Shown: positions 36,817 through 48,112 of the stretch, one piece after another
Layout of the letters: every line of letters begins with the position of its first letter
Numbering within the stretch: position 1 is the stretch's first letter
From: Platerodrilus igneus
Lineage: Eukaryota; Arthropoda; Insecta; Coleoptera; Lycidae
Direction of reading: 5' to 3'
NCBI GenBank assembly: GCA_036346225.1
Contig: JARFIW010001257.1
Location: 1,084,001 to 1,148,000, forward strand
DNA: 64,000 nt
The notes under the pieces: generated by a model
The model's database searches: none
What the model was told of the DNA's origin: nothing
Seen by the model: only the letters and a program-made list of their open reading frames with translations
Position numbers and translations under genes: made by a program

Positions 36817-37070
36817 AAAAGGGCGCACCAGTTTAAGTGCTACAGTATCACAACAAAGATATATGTCGTCACCAACGTGGGACTAGATCAAAATATAACA
36901 CCGAAAAAGTTATATCGTACCGTCAACGTGGGACTGAACTAAAATATCACATCCCTAGTTAAATAGCACACGGACGTAAAGTTAGATCAAAATAAATTAA
37001 GTAAAAATTAAAGGCAACGAAATCGAGGATGTTATTTAGAATTTTAAAATATTTGTAGAGTATAATAAAA

Positions 37071-38365
37071 ATGGAAGCTGCAGGTAGAATGTTGGAGAGG
37101 AGTCATATTGAAGAACACCGGTCCACCCAAGATTCAAAAATAATAGAAATGTTAATGGCACTAAATGACAAGATGGAGAAGAATGAACAGGCCATGAAAA
37201 ATATAACAGAAAAGAATGAACAGGCCATGATAAATATGACAGAGAAGAATGAACAGATCATGGACAATATGCTAGAATTTGGGAAAAATTAGGATAAATT
37301 GGGGGAAAATTTAAGTTCCAGAATAGAGAAATTAAGTGATGATCTAAGGGAGACGAATCAGCGAATGGAAGAAATGCGTTTCCAAACACAAAGTAAAGTG
37401 ATAAATCTTATGGAAGATATTGACTGCGTAAGAGACAAAGTTATTAAGGTACGATCTATACAAAAGGTTAATGAAAAAGAAACAAGTGAAAAAATTATGA
37501 ACTTAGGGGAAAAAGTACAGAACATTGAGAGAAGTTATGGAAGGAAAATTAGCAGAGTAAATAAAGAAATTGGTGATATAAAAATTAATGTAATGAATTT
37601 TGGCAGGAACAGGATGATATATAATCAAGAATCCTTAAGAATGGATCACCCAAATATAACATTGGATAAGTATTCGAAATTTTCAGGAGATAATAAACTT
37701 AATCCAAAATTATTCTTAAAAGACATCAAAACATTAATGCAGGGCATAACGGATGGGCAGTATAAATTAAATTTAGTAAAAGCTATAATAAAAGGTAATG
37801 CAGAAACATGGCTTGATCTGATCAAAAATGAATTAACAACATTTCAAGATTTTGAGAACAAATTTTTAAGACAATTTTAGGGAGATACTCAACAGTAGAG
37901 GTGAGAGATGATTTGATTATGGGGAGATACAATAAAAACTTAGGTATGACCAGGGAACAATACGCAATTAAGAAATTTAGTATAGCAAAACAATTGGATC
38001 CTCCGTTGGAAGAGAAACAAATTATTAAATATCTGGCAGCACATTTTGAAGTAGAGATGAGGCAGTATATCACTCTACAGAACATCATGGATCGTGATAT
38101 ATTCTTAGAATACCTGCAGCGATACGATGAGATGGAATTAAATCGTAGAGAAAAAGGTCGAACGTTTACTCAACAGAGAAAGCCAGAGAGAATGCAGAGA
38201 AGGCTGCCAAGTAACAGGATACAATATGAAAGGACAAATCATAATTACAAAGGAACTTTTAGAAACAACTCCAACGGTAATATGAGAAATAATTGGAATG
38301 TGAGAAATCGACCATGGCAAGAACCAAGCAGGAGAGACCAAACTAAGAATAATAACCGAAGATAA
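37071..38365 (+). pseudogene. Gag-like protein of the LTR element
   Basis: The frame begins MEAAGRMLERSHIEEH. It is coiled-coil-rich with three tandem copies of an 11-residue unit, TEKNEQAM.NM-like (about 37180-37270), then an in-frame TAG at 37290. The same frame resumes at 37299 with a long coiled coil (ENLSSRIEKLSDDLRETNQR). The retrotransposon gag domain follows: KYSKFSGDNKLNPKLFLKDI and GNAETWLDLI, to ENKFLRQF. A shift at about 37880 leads into 37901-38365 (RYNKNLGMTREQYAIKKFS, then an Arg/Asn-rich basic tail suited to nucleic-acid binding). No CCHC knuckle was seen. It would pack the element RNA if intact; one stop and one frameshift disrupt it. Confidence 0.8.
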
Positions 38366-38496
38366 AATAACCAAGGACATGAGGAAGGAGTAACGGAATC
38401 AAGAAGAAATAATGGTACCTATGCTGAGGTCACGAATCAGCCAAACACATCGACAACAAATACAAATTTTTAATAGAAGATAAACCAAATAAGCCC

Positions 38497-39138
38497 TTGA
38501 AAATAACTAAATATGAACTTCAGCGGGAATTCATAAAATTGGAAATGGAAAATGATTTTAGTAGAAATTTATTGTCTATAATTAATTTAAATGTAGAAGA
38601 CAAGGTAATTAGGATACTCACCAATATTGGAACAGAGGTATCGCTCGTTTCAGAAGATTTTATTAAAAGAGGAAAATTAATGAAGAAAATAATGCAGATG
38701 AGGAAGTGTAATTTAATAGCACCAAACAATAGAAAGTTTGCATGCGTAAGTAATATAGTGATTCTGAAGTGTGGGATCGGAGAATAGAAATTTGAAAATG
38801 AATACGTGATTGTACCTAGGTTAAAAATGGATGCTATATGGGGGATGGATATTATAGATAAATTGGAGATAAAAATAAATGCAGAAAGCAAGGAGGTTAT
38901 ATGCAAAGAGAAATGCATCAAGTGGGATGAAGAATTAAGGATAGATGGTGAATGTGTAATTATAAATCAATTTGATGGTAATTTAGATGATGAAGAAAAA
39001 GAAGAAAATAAAGGTATTAAATGTCCAGGTGATAGGAAAAATAAAGTTAGGGCATTATTAAAAAAAAAATTGAGAACTATAGGGTTAAAGAAAACTTATT
39101 ATAGGAACATTGGGTCAGAACTGACATTAATAGGTTAA
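38497..39138 (+). pseudogene. Retropepsin-like protease remnant
   Basis: After LLSIINLNVEDKVIRIL comes TNIGTEVSLVSEDFIKRG where a retroviral-type aspartic protease has DTGS; the catalytic Asp is replaced (N-I-G-T), so it is inactive. A stop at 38785 interrupts it. The same frame goes on with FENEYVIVPRLKMD and AIWGMDIIDKLEIKI, the ILGMD-like flap-distal block of gypsy proteases. Beyond 39138 no reverse transcriptase appears. The Asp codon change and the missing pol together suggest long-standing non-autonomy. Confidence 0.75.
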
Positions 39139-39317
39139 AATTTGAGAAGGGGTGAATTTCAGAGGGCTTATTGAAAATATTAGACGACAAAACACATAGG
39201 ATGGGTTAATGAAAATTGGAGGAGATAAGTAAATAAAAGCTTATCTGAAATATTAGAAAACAATAAAGCATAGGACAGGCTAATAATAATTAGGATAGGT
39301 TTAGGAAAAGTAAGAGT

Positions 39318-39720
39318 AGTATAAATTAATGGAAATGGGAAGAAATATATAAATAGGAAATAGTTTATTAGAAATATTCAAAGAAAACAATATTTAGTAT
39401 ATGTTGATATAAATAAAAAAAGGCACAGGTAAATGGAAAAAGTATAGATATATAGAAATTGAAATGTTAGGAGACTATAATACTTCGTGTAAATTTATGA
39501 GAAAAGAATAGGTATAGATAAATAGGGAGTGAATTACTAGGAGAGTATAATAGTTAGTATAAATTGGTGGTAAATAAGAATCAGTTTAGACAAATAGGGA
39601 TTGAAATATGAAGAGATAATGATGTAGTGTAAATTTGTGGTAAATGGAAAGTATAGAAAAATAGGAATTGGAAAGGAATAATATTTAGTATAGATTCAAA
39701 CAGACTTGTGTAAATAGTAA
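39318..39720. repeat. Purine-rich ~70-bp tandem repeat in place of pol
   Basis: A TAGTATAAATT.GTGGTAAATAGG-like unit recurs with cores at about 39318, 39395, 39485, 39555, 39625 and 39686 (spacings 77, 90, 70, 70 and 61). The strand is almost free of C. The repeats fill the position where reverse transcriptase and integrase normally lie. Confidence 0.7.
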
Positions 39721-39943
39721 GCATTTAGGAAATATCATAAAATAATCGAAATGGATATGTGTATAGTTATAGAATAGGTTAGATTAGAATAGGAATAGGG
39801 GTGTAAAAATAATTTAGGAGTTAGTTTATATAGCAGAAAATAAAAACAAAATAATTTTGGACCAATGTGAATTTTTGTCGTCACGTTGGGCGCCAAAAAT
39901 AACATTATTCGAAAATGTTTTGTTTTAATTTTGGGGGGGAAAA

Positions 39944-41491
39944 TGCTGTGTTAATAAGGTCATTTAGGGGTAGTTAGGACTAATAGTATAGCGTACTTCA
40001 TATAGATTACATGAGGGTTCAGAAAACGATAGTTTTCTGAAGAAAACAAGAAATACAATGATTAGTCTGGAAAGTAAATGACAACGTTCTGTATATAAAC
40101 CATAATCCAAATTCATTTAGTTAATGAAAAATATTTTAGAAGATTTATTTGAATAAACAAATTCACAAGTTCTAAAACAACAAGAACGGGAGCTGAAATG
40201 CGACACGTATGAATAACGCATCATTATTACGTCAAGAATCCCAATTAAAACAAGTAGGTTTAAAAATGCGTAAGATAGCAAACGCATATAATTTAATACA
40301 TGAATTGTATTAAATCTACATGACTAGCAAGTGAAAATCAGCACCTGATATATTGGAAACAAACATGGCATGGTGATAAAATCAAAGTTCACTATATTTA
40401 TTTGTACAAACAATGGTCTACGTGATCTAGAAATATGAAAATCCAAGAGAATGAATGCAATTAACCCGAAATGCTATGTGCCGAAATCAGCGCGTTAATT
40501 TTAATATACAACAAAATACGATAGAAATAGCCAAAACCCGGTATGTAAGAATCACGTATAATAGCAAACTCTGCGTTTGTCAATAGATAGGCGATTCTTA
40601 TAAATACGACCGGATTTGTAAACAAATGAGTTCAACATGAATTAAGGCTTAGTTCATATCACTTAAAAGAAAATATTTACGTGAAGTGATTTATTGTGAA
40701 GTAATAAATGGTACAATGGTAATTGGAAAAAATAAAAAGGTTTGTCGTTTTAACCCTTCAAAAACGACTCTGAATAATTACTGGATCTAATGAGGAAATG
40801 CAACAAGCATTTAATTCAATTATTAATTACTGGGAAGTTTAACAAAGGACGCTAAAATAATTTAAAGAGATGCTAAGAAAAATGCAGACCATATCTAAAG
40901 CAGATCTGGATTAAACGTTGGGACTATTAAATCACTAAGCTGAATACGGGAACAGTTGAAACAACAAGTTAGCCTATCTGAATGTTTTATTATTTTTAAT
41001 TGTGAATATTTCGTTGTATATTTCTAATCTGAATAATTTAAAAATTGCTTTCACGAAAATTTGATGTGAGGGTCAACAAAGATCGTTTTTTTTAATACAC
41101 GTTATAAATAACGTAAAATTTTAAAGAAGTTGAATGAACGTTCATGGGGCTTCAGATAATAATAAGGGTGATTTTTGCTGAGTTTTTGATTAACTTTGGG
41201 AATGATAATTATTAATTTTTATTCAATTATCAAAAGAAAGTTCTATTTAGGGAATTCTTAAACATTTCATACATTGTAAATATTTTTGAGAATATTATAA
41301 TAATTTGTGCTTAATAGTGTTTTGGTTTAAAGATTAGAACAGGAAGTACAGGTAGAAAGTAAATTTAAAGATTTTGTTTGTCGTATTGTCGCAAGCTCCG
41401 TGCGTAATTAGAAACCGAGCTAGCTGAGGTAATTAAAATTATATATTAAAAATAAAATATTGACAATAAAAATATTAACCTTTTTAATTCA
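39944..41491 (+). repeat. Right LTR
   Basis: Direct copy of the left LTR, preceded by the polypurine tract. It ends ...TTTTTAATTCA next to the outer edge of the Penelope-like palindrome. Confidence 0.92.
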
Positions 41492-41665
41492 CGACAATAT
41501 GATATAAGATAACTGATTTGTTTGATGACAGAGTATCAAGTGCATGCATATGTGTGAGTGTTCATGTATATTATATGATGTGAGTGTTTAGTGTATGTGT
41601 GTGCATGTGTGTATGTGTGTGTGTGTGTGTGTGTATGCTTAGTTTAACTTTTGTCATTAATTTTG

Positions 41666-42388
41666 TTAAAAATTTAATAAATATGTGTATATGGAACTTA
41701 AGTTACTTATATCTGTTTTCTTGTTTATTGTATTTTTAGTTTTATAAATATGATACATTTCCAAAAAAATTCTTTTTGATTTGTTGTTCTCTATTTCTAA
41801 GATGCCTGGATTTTCAAAATCCATACTGTGATTTTTATCTATTACGTGTGTGGTTAATGCACATGCTTTTGGTTTGATAGTTATGTCACTCTTATGTTGA
41901 GTTATCCTTTGTTTTAATAGCTGAGAGGTCTGCCCAACATACGAGTGAAAGCAATTTAAACAATTAATTTTATATATTAAATTTCTCTGGTTTATTTTAG
42001 ATATTTTGTCTTTAGTTTTAGTAAAAATATTTTGTAATGTTAGTACGTTTCGTTTAGTAAACTTTATTTTTTCATTTTTAAAAACTTTTATTAATTTTGG
42101 TGTTAAATGTTGAATATATGATATTGTTTTGTAAGTGAATAATTGATTGGTACTGTTTTGATTACTGTCATTTAATTTGTTTGGGTTAGGATTAAATTAT
42201 TCGAATAGTAATTTTTTTATTAAGTGCAGCAGATAACTGTTAGTTCTTAATATATTAGTAAGAATTTTTATGTTTTTTGGGTACAAAGAGGGATGAGAAA
42301 TTCTTTTTATTCTTTGTTTTAAACCTAACATTATATTTATTTTTGTTAATAGTGGATGGTAGGAATAAAAATTTAAATATCTCTCACA
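41666..42388 (-). pseudogene. Penelope-like element C-terminus, GIY-YIG endonuclease (left arm)
   Basis: On the minus strand the left arm carries the end of the Penelope RT and its GIY-YIG nuclease. From about 42196 to the stop at 41668-41666 the frame is uninterrupted (about 175 codons): YIQHLTPKLIKVFKNEKIKF, LTLQNIFTKTKDKISK, NLIYKINCLNCFHSYVGQTS, then LKQRITQHKSDITIKPKACA and HSMDFENPGILEIENNKSKR. The Cys pair before the nuclease and the SYVGQTSQ..KQR..QH core look intact, unlike the right arm. Upstream of 42196 there is a stop. It is only a fragment, lacking the RT palm. Confidence 0.8.
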
Positions 42389-42389
42389 T

Positions 42390-43225
42390 ACAATTTACTG
42401 TTGAAAAAGAATGTAATAGAACAGCTCCATTTCTTGATACGTTACTAATAAGAAACAATGAGAACAAAATTATTTTGGATTGGTATCAAAAAGCAATACA
42501 TTCAGAGAGATATTTAAATTTTTATTCCTACCATCCACTATCAACAAAAATAAATATAATATTAGGTTTAAAACAAAGAATAAAAAAAATTTCTCATCCT
42601 CTTTGTACCCAAAAAACATAAAAATTCTTACTAATATATTAAGAACTAACAGTTATCCGCTCCACTTAATAAAAAAATTACTATCCGAATAATTTAATCC
42701 TAACCCAAACAAATTAAATGACAGTAATCAAAACAGTACCAATCAATTATTCACTTACAAAACAATATCATATATGCAACATTTAACACCAAAATTAATA
42801 AAAGTTTTTAAAAATGAAAAAATAAAGTTTACTAAACGAAACGTACTAACATTACAAAATATTTTTACTAAAACTAAAGACAAAATATCTAAAATGAACC
42901 AGAGAAATTTAATATATAAAATTAATTGTTTAAATTGCTTTCATTCGTATGTTGAGCAGACCTCTCAATGAATAAAACAAATGATAACTCAACATAAGAG
43001 TGACATAACTATCAAACCAAAAGCATGTGCATTAACCATGTAATAGATAAAAATCACAGTATGGATTTTGAAAATCCGGATATCTTAGAAATAGAGAACA
43101 ATAAATCAAAAAGATTTTTTTTGGAAATGTATCATATTTATGAAACTAAAAATACAATAAACAAGAAAACAGATATTAGTAACTTAAGTTCCATATACAC
43201 ATATTTATTAAATTTTGAACAAAAT
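42390..43225 (+). pseudogene. Penelope-like element C-terminus (right arm)
   Basis: Same protein region as the left arm, extending slightly further upstream: IQFTVEKECNRTAPFLDTLL and KIILDWYQKAIHSERYLNFY (RT thumb, 42390-42560). Stops and shifts follow. Then MNQRNLIYKINCLNCFHSYV and EQTSQ come before a stop at 42969, where the conserved Gly of YVGQT is Glu. Finally NHSMDFENPDILEIENNKSK and TNISNL-type terminal residues run to 43228. It is non-functional. Confidence 0.8.
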
Positions 43226-43370
43226 TAATGACAAAAATTAAACTAAGCATGCATACACACACACACATGCACACGCATACACTATACACTCACATCATAT
43301 AATATACTTGAACACTCACACATATGCATGCACTCGATACTCTGTCAACAAACAAATCAGTTATCTTATT

Positions 43371-44150
43371 AAAATGTAACTTACAGATTGTTTACTAGTT
43401 AGGGGTTATTTTTATATCCCCAAACGTGACCAGTTAACTTTAAGGAAGGATTTCCTTAAAATGATGGGATGCAAATATCTTCCGACTATGCTAGGGGTCT
43501 ATTCCTTGGGCAGAGCTTATGAGGATTGGTCATGGTTCTTTTTAGAAAGCATTATTTTCTTACTAGGGCTTGATTCTTAACAAAACAGGGGTTTAAGTAG
43601 GGCGCCACCAAGTCATTAATTTTTAAACACAGGGTTTTTTTAAGAGGGACTTGGGAGTCCTTAGAGAGGAATCTCGTATTAACTGCTAACGCAGAAGCTG
43701 TAAAGAAAATTTAATTAAATTAACAAAAGTGAGGACACAAGAGGTATTCTCTTGTTACCTCATATAAAAAAACAGAAAAGATTAATCAGGCAAACAATAT
43801 TATGAACACAGATTTTATGCTTCAAATTCTGAAAAGGCTATTAAAGCTTCTTGTTAAATAGGGTTTACCACTTTATGTTATTTGTTCATATACCTGGTTA
43901 CTCTATTTCTGAACTTACTTGTTCAGAATAAAACAATTAATTAAGAAAATTAAATGTTGATTCTTTAATTAAAAGTTGTTCCTTCATAAAAAATGTAAAT
44001 ATAAAATTTATGTTTAAGAAAAGATAATACAAATTTCATCTACCCTGAGGTAGGATTGTGAATTCAAAAGAAATATCAAAAACTTTAAGTGTTGCTTTCG
44101 TTACAAAATTTAACTTGAATTTATACCAAAAATACCAGATATGTTATTTA

Positions 44151-44156
<6 letters not shown>
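43371..44156. other. Unassigned, possible LTR-element edge
   Basis: No coding signal is visible. The reverse strand near 43600 reads CTTGGTGGCGCCCTACTT, which resembles a primer-binding-site region; a similar TTCGGTGGCGCCATATT occurs on the plus strand at about 46250. This hints at broken LTR elements on both sides, without direct proof. Confidence 0.3.

Positions 44157-44205
<49 letters not shown>
44157..44205. repeat. (TA)n microsatellite, 49 bp
   Basis: Pure TA array; the reading frame across it is a low-complexity artefact. Confidence 0.95.
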
Positions 44206-44209
<4 letters not shown>

Positions 44210-47200
44210 TCTAAATTGTCTATTAATTCAACGTTCAGAAACTGTAAGTGAAATCATGCATAAATGAAACTTTAATAAAAACTCTTTAGGTTTGCTTAAT
44301 TTCATTAAAAATAGTAACTGTGATTACACTGTAATTATATTGGCAATAAAAATTTATCAAAGTCCTTTTTAGTTTGTTAAACAGATTAATGGTAATAAGT
44401 CATCACAAAGTTATTTTCTGAAGCAGCCTTGTATCAAAGATCGCCAATTGTAGACATGTTGTAAGAACAATATTAATCTCTTACCTCGTTTCAACAGATG
44501 TTGTTTACGTGAAGGTGTTACAGCATGTTAGAACAGGTGTTAATACATATGTTGTAACGATTTTATTTTCTGACAATATTTTCACAAATATCTAATTTAT
44601 TTAATTCATTAATAGTCAACTTAAATATAATAACGCTACACAATCCACGTGATAAATATTATATATTGTTGAATACAATATAAGCTTTCGATTTGAGAGT
44701 ATAAAATTTTAAATTAAGCGGTGACAGAAAATGCCATTTGTTAGTGTCACTATAAGAGCTCCCTCCTTTTGATGATTGTGAAATCATAACTGTTGTTAGA
44801 TGGCAACATACGTCAATAAATCACTTCCAACTGAGCTGTCGTTAGAGAAAGTAAATTGTTCTTTAAATCAAGGAACATAGCGTTGTTGCAGACCACGTGT
44901 TGGAAGCACCAAAAGTATAAAGTCGTTTTCAAGATGAAATCGTCTCGGCGAAGCTCATTATATGTTCGCATTAGACGGGACGTTAAATTGTTTTAAATGG
45001 CTTTAGGTTAACAGTAAGTATTACTGAGTTTAAAGCCTTACTAATTGATATTTGTAGTGCATCTTGGATAACTTGTATAATTTGGATAACTGGTGCAACT
45101 TGTGTAACGTATATAACTTAAGCAACTTACATTGATTTAAGAAGCTTACTTTAATTTGAGAAATATATGAAATTTATTTATCAATCTGGCGTGGTTCAAT
45201 TGTTTGATGTGGACGCACGTGATGTCTTGTTGGATTTTCAGTCTCCAGCTAATTGGATTGTGTGGTAATAGAAATTCCAAATTTGTAAATGCTGAAACAG
45301 GAAGATTACAATTTATTAATTATTATTCCGGGTATGGTCCTTATACCTTGCAAGTATTTTTCTGATGGTTTAACATCTGGTATGTAACTTGTGTTTTTTT
45401 ATACGTCAGCTGTAGCATTTGGCATAGCAGACAGATAAGTTTTGTTTGTTCAAGTGGAAATTTCCTAGTTCAATATGTGAATGACAAACACATTATTTTT
45501 AAACTTTGGTGAAAAGAATCTATAAAGCTTCACCTTTAATCTTTGCATTAGTACTAACAAAAAATGGTAGATGTCGATATAAAAACAGAAAAGGTTAACT
45601 TTCAGATTTAACGAAAATTAAAGCGATTATTTGAATTACAAATTATTTTATCTTAGAGAACTAAATTGATACGTTTTGCATTTCATTAAATATTAATTGG
45701 AATATTTTGCCATAGAATGTGAGGTCCAAGTAGTACTACCAAGACCAAATAAAGTTGTAATATAAATTTAATTTATTCAAAAACTCAAATTTAATCATTC
45801 TCAAGTATAAATTTTGCCAGACTTTATTAATGTAAAAACTACTATATTCTATTTGTGAGAGATACTGATTATTACCAAGTACATATGTACATATTTTTCA
45901 TTATTATTATTTAACCAAATTTTCTAAAGAAGATGTCTTGTAAATAATTTAACTGCAACTTGAAGGAATAGATTTTCATTTTGGTCAAGACTAGTATTAT
46001 TAGTTGGAATGTATGAGGTTTGATTCTAATTAATTATGAATTTTTGATATGAATGCACAAACTGTGCTAGCCTTGTTTTAATCTGTTTACAGGTGTAGCA
46101 GTACATCTTTTAAGGACAATATCGAGCCATAAGGTAAGAAAACTTTAGGGATTGTGTTCCTGTAATATTTTGTATAGCGGTATTTGAGTAAAGGTTTCTG
46201 CATTCGCCTTATACAAAAGACTCAAGTAAGGTCTTCTTGGTATACAAAAATTCGGTGGCGCCATATTCTCTACATTTTTGGTCGCAGTCCAACCCCGACC
46301 CAAAGCTCATGTTCTACCCAGAGCAAATAGCTCGACTAGCCGCTTAACCTTTGAGGTTTCCTCATCTACGAGCCATTTTCCACCAAAACTAACCGTGGGC
46401 TCTTTTTATCTTCAGGAAATCCTGGTTATCTATCCTTGTGCCTTTCAGCTGGTCACATAGGAGTAAAATAAATAACCCCCTTGGTAAGGCAAAACCTTAT
46501 AACTAGCCCCCTTAGTAAGGCAAAACGTTATAACGTTTCTCGGCAAACAATTGACATAGGCTCCACATGTTGTACAGCACACAAACAGCTGCGTGATCCT
46601 TGGACCGGTCCACATAAACCTAAAGCGCTTTTCTGATACGCACAAACAGGACCAACCAAAATCCAATACAAAACTTAAGACGTTCCAATATGTGTAGATC
46701 GTTACCAAAATAATTACCATCATGTAGTTGTCCTCCTAATTACTTGTAATTTCACACTTGCAACTTCAAAAAGACCATTTCAATTAATTATCGGACTTTA
46801 GTTCCAAACCATAAAAATTTCTATGTACTTTGTACAACGTTTCTTTAAAATCAAAACATATTGTTTCCTTGCAGAACATTTCATTAAATCCAACTATTCC
46901 AGTAAGGTTGAAGGACAGTCATACTAGATCGATATTTTCTTATCGCAACGTTGACGTGAATGAACTATAACTTGGTACTCGTAGATGCGAAAATAGAATT
47001 AATATATCATCTTGAAACACAACATTTAGACAGCCTTATTTTTATAAAACCAGATAGGGCGAATCATTCTAACAAATGTATATACGAAGAAGCCTTACAA
47101 TTGATATACAAAACAATTTCTTAAAAGTTCTTCCTCTACATTTGTAGAAGAATTATAAAATAAGTATTTAATTGAAAATTTTTAACAAAGTGTTGTAAGA

Positions 47201-47980
47201 AATATTTAATTGAAACTTTTATGAAGTTATTTAAAGAACTATTTTAAGAGATATCGAAAGAGATATCAAAAGAGCTCTACAACAAAATTATTTAGCTTGT
47301 CTAGTAAATTATTTTAACTGCTTACCATTATTAAAAACACTGAGCCTAGTGTTCATTACACCAGGGCTCCACTATGGCACAACGTTAATTCTTGACGAAA
47401 GTTCTAGCTAAAGTAGGCGCTGATGCAATATGCATGAAACATAAAAGCTGTATGGCCTTGATAATATTCATACTAACATTTAACGCCTGATGTTAGCAAC
47501 CAACCTAGCATTTCTCTATGGCGGTTAGACCTCATGATACCAATACAGATATTTATTTACTTAAAAATTGTTTACGTGATATAATGGACTAGACAAAAGG
47601 TTTGTGAAACTAAAGATTTATTGACGTTCTGCAGTGGTCAAAAAACTGTTACATTATATCCTATGAAACAAAAATTTTTACTTCAAAATTTATGACATCA
47701 AATTGATGTATACACAAGTTTAATTTTTACAATTTATATTTTAAAACTTTTAATTTTGTTAGTTTTACACGTTTTTCCAAGATTTTTATTATCTTTGTTA
47801 TGCTAGTTTTCAATTAACCTCAAGTTTGTAGGTTTATAATCTATTTCCCACATTTATAATCTAGCGTATAAAAATTTTAGATAGCCTGTGGTCAAGAATT
47901 TAAAATAAATTCGAAAAGTTAGGCCATAAAAAAGAGTTTTCAACTTAATCCAGAGACCTCAAACCCACAAATCAATTTTG

Positions 47981-47983
<3 letters not shown>
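44206..47983. other. Long AT-rich stretch without recognised genes
   Basis: No protein family was recognised on either strand. Features worth noting are a roughly 30-bp tandem duplication at 46478-46535 (two copies of TAGTAAGGCAAAACGTTATA-like sequence) and a primer-site-like TTCGGTGGCGCCAT at about 46250. A 92-codon minus frame at 46723-46445 has no recognisable domain. Confidence 0.3.

Positions 47984-48015
<32 letters not shown>
47984..48015. repeat. (TA)n microsatellite, 32 bp
   Basis: A TA array directly followed by a dispersed repeat that also follows the array at 49642. Confidence 0.95.
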
Positions 48016-48018
<3 letters not shown>

Positions 48019-48112
48019 AAAGATAGTTATTACACAAGGTAAGTTGCTAAATAATATCGTATTACAGTTAATTAGATGAAATAATAATTTAGACTTTTAT
48101 GCAAAGCCCAAA
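48016..48112. repeat. Dispersed repeat abutting a TA array, copy 1
   Basis: It shares TTACACAAGGTAAGTT, ATCGTATTACAG, GATGAAATAATAA-type sequence and TTAGACTTTTATGCAAAGCCC with 49668-49762. Both copies begin right at the end of a TA array and lose similarity at the same point, after GCAAAGCCC. Confidence 0.85.

Larger units (their letters stand above)
35250..41491 (+). mobile_element. Gag-protease LTR retrotransposon without RT/integrase
   Basis: Two direct LTRs begin TGCTGTGTTAATAAGGTC (35250 and 39944) and end at about 36816 and 41491. A polypurine tract GGGGGGGAAAA (39933-39943) sits directly before the right LTR, fixing orientation as plus. The internal 3.1 kb holds gag and protease remnants and then a purine-rich tandem repeat where RT, RNase H and integrase should be, so the copy is non-autonomous. 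No target duplication was evident. A third LTR of the same family lies in reverse at 59124-61414. Confidence 0.93.
41503..43370. repeat. 1.87-kb palindrome of two Penelope-like 3' ends
   Basis: The left arm (about 41503-42388) is the reverse complement of the right arm (about 42503-43370), with a spacer of about 114 bp that is contiguous with the right copy. Outer ends match as ATAAGATAACTGATTTGTTTG against CAAACAAATCAGTTATCTTA. Inner ends match as GAGAGATATTTAAATTTTTA on both. Differences are scattered point changes, so the arms diverged after the duplication or insertion. Both arms encode the same PLE C-terminus reading outward. Confidence 0.92.

Noticed and set aside
35250..41491. Infectious (env-bearing) retrovirus
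   Set aside because: No envelope-like frame, no RT and no integrase are present. The structure is that of a non-autonomous LTR retrotransposon.
43371..46260. LTR pair around 43.6 and 46.25 kb
   Set aside because: The two GGTGGCGCC sites are in opposite orientation, and I found no long matching repeats to support LTRs.
46445..46723. 92-codon minus-strand frame with Trp/Cys residues
   Set aside because: No domain, no homologous neighbour and no splice context; I could not tell it from chance.
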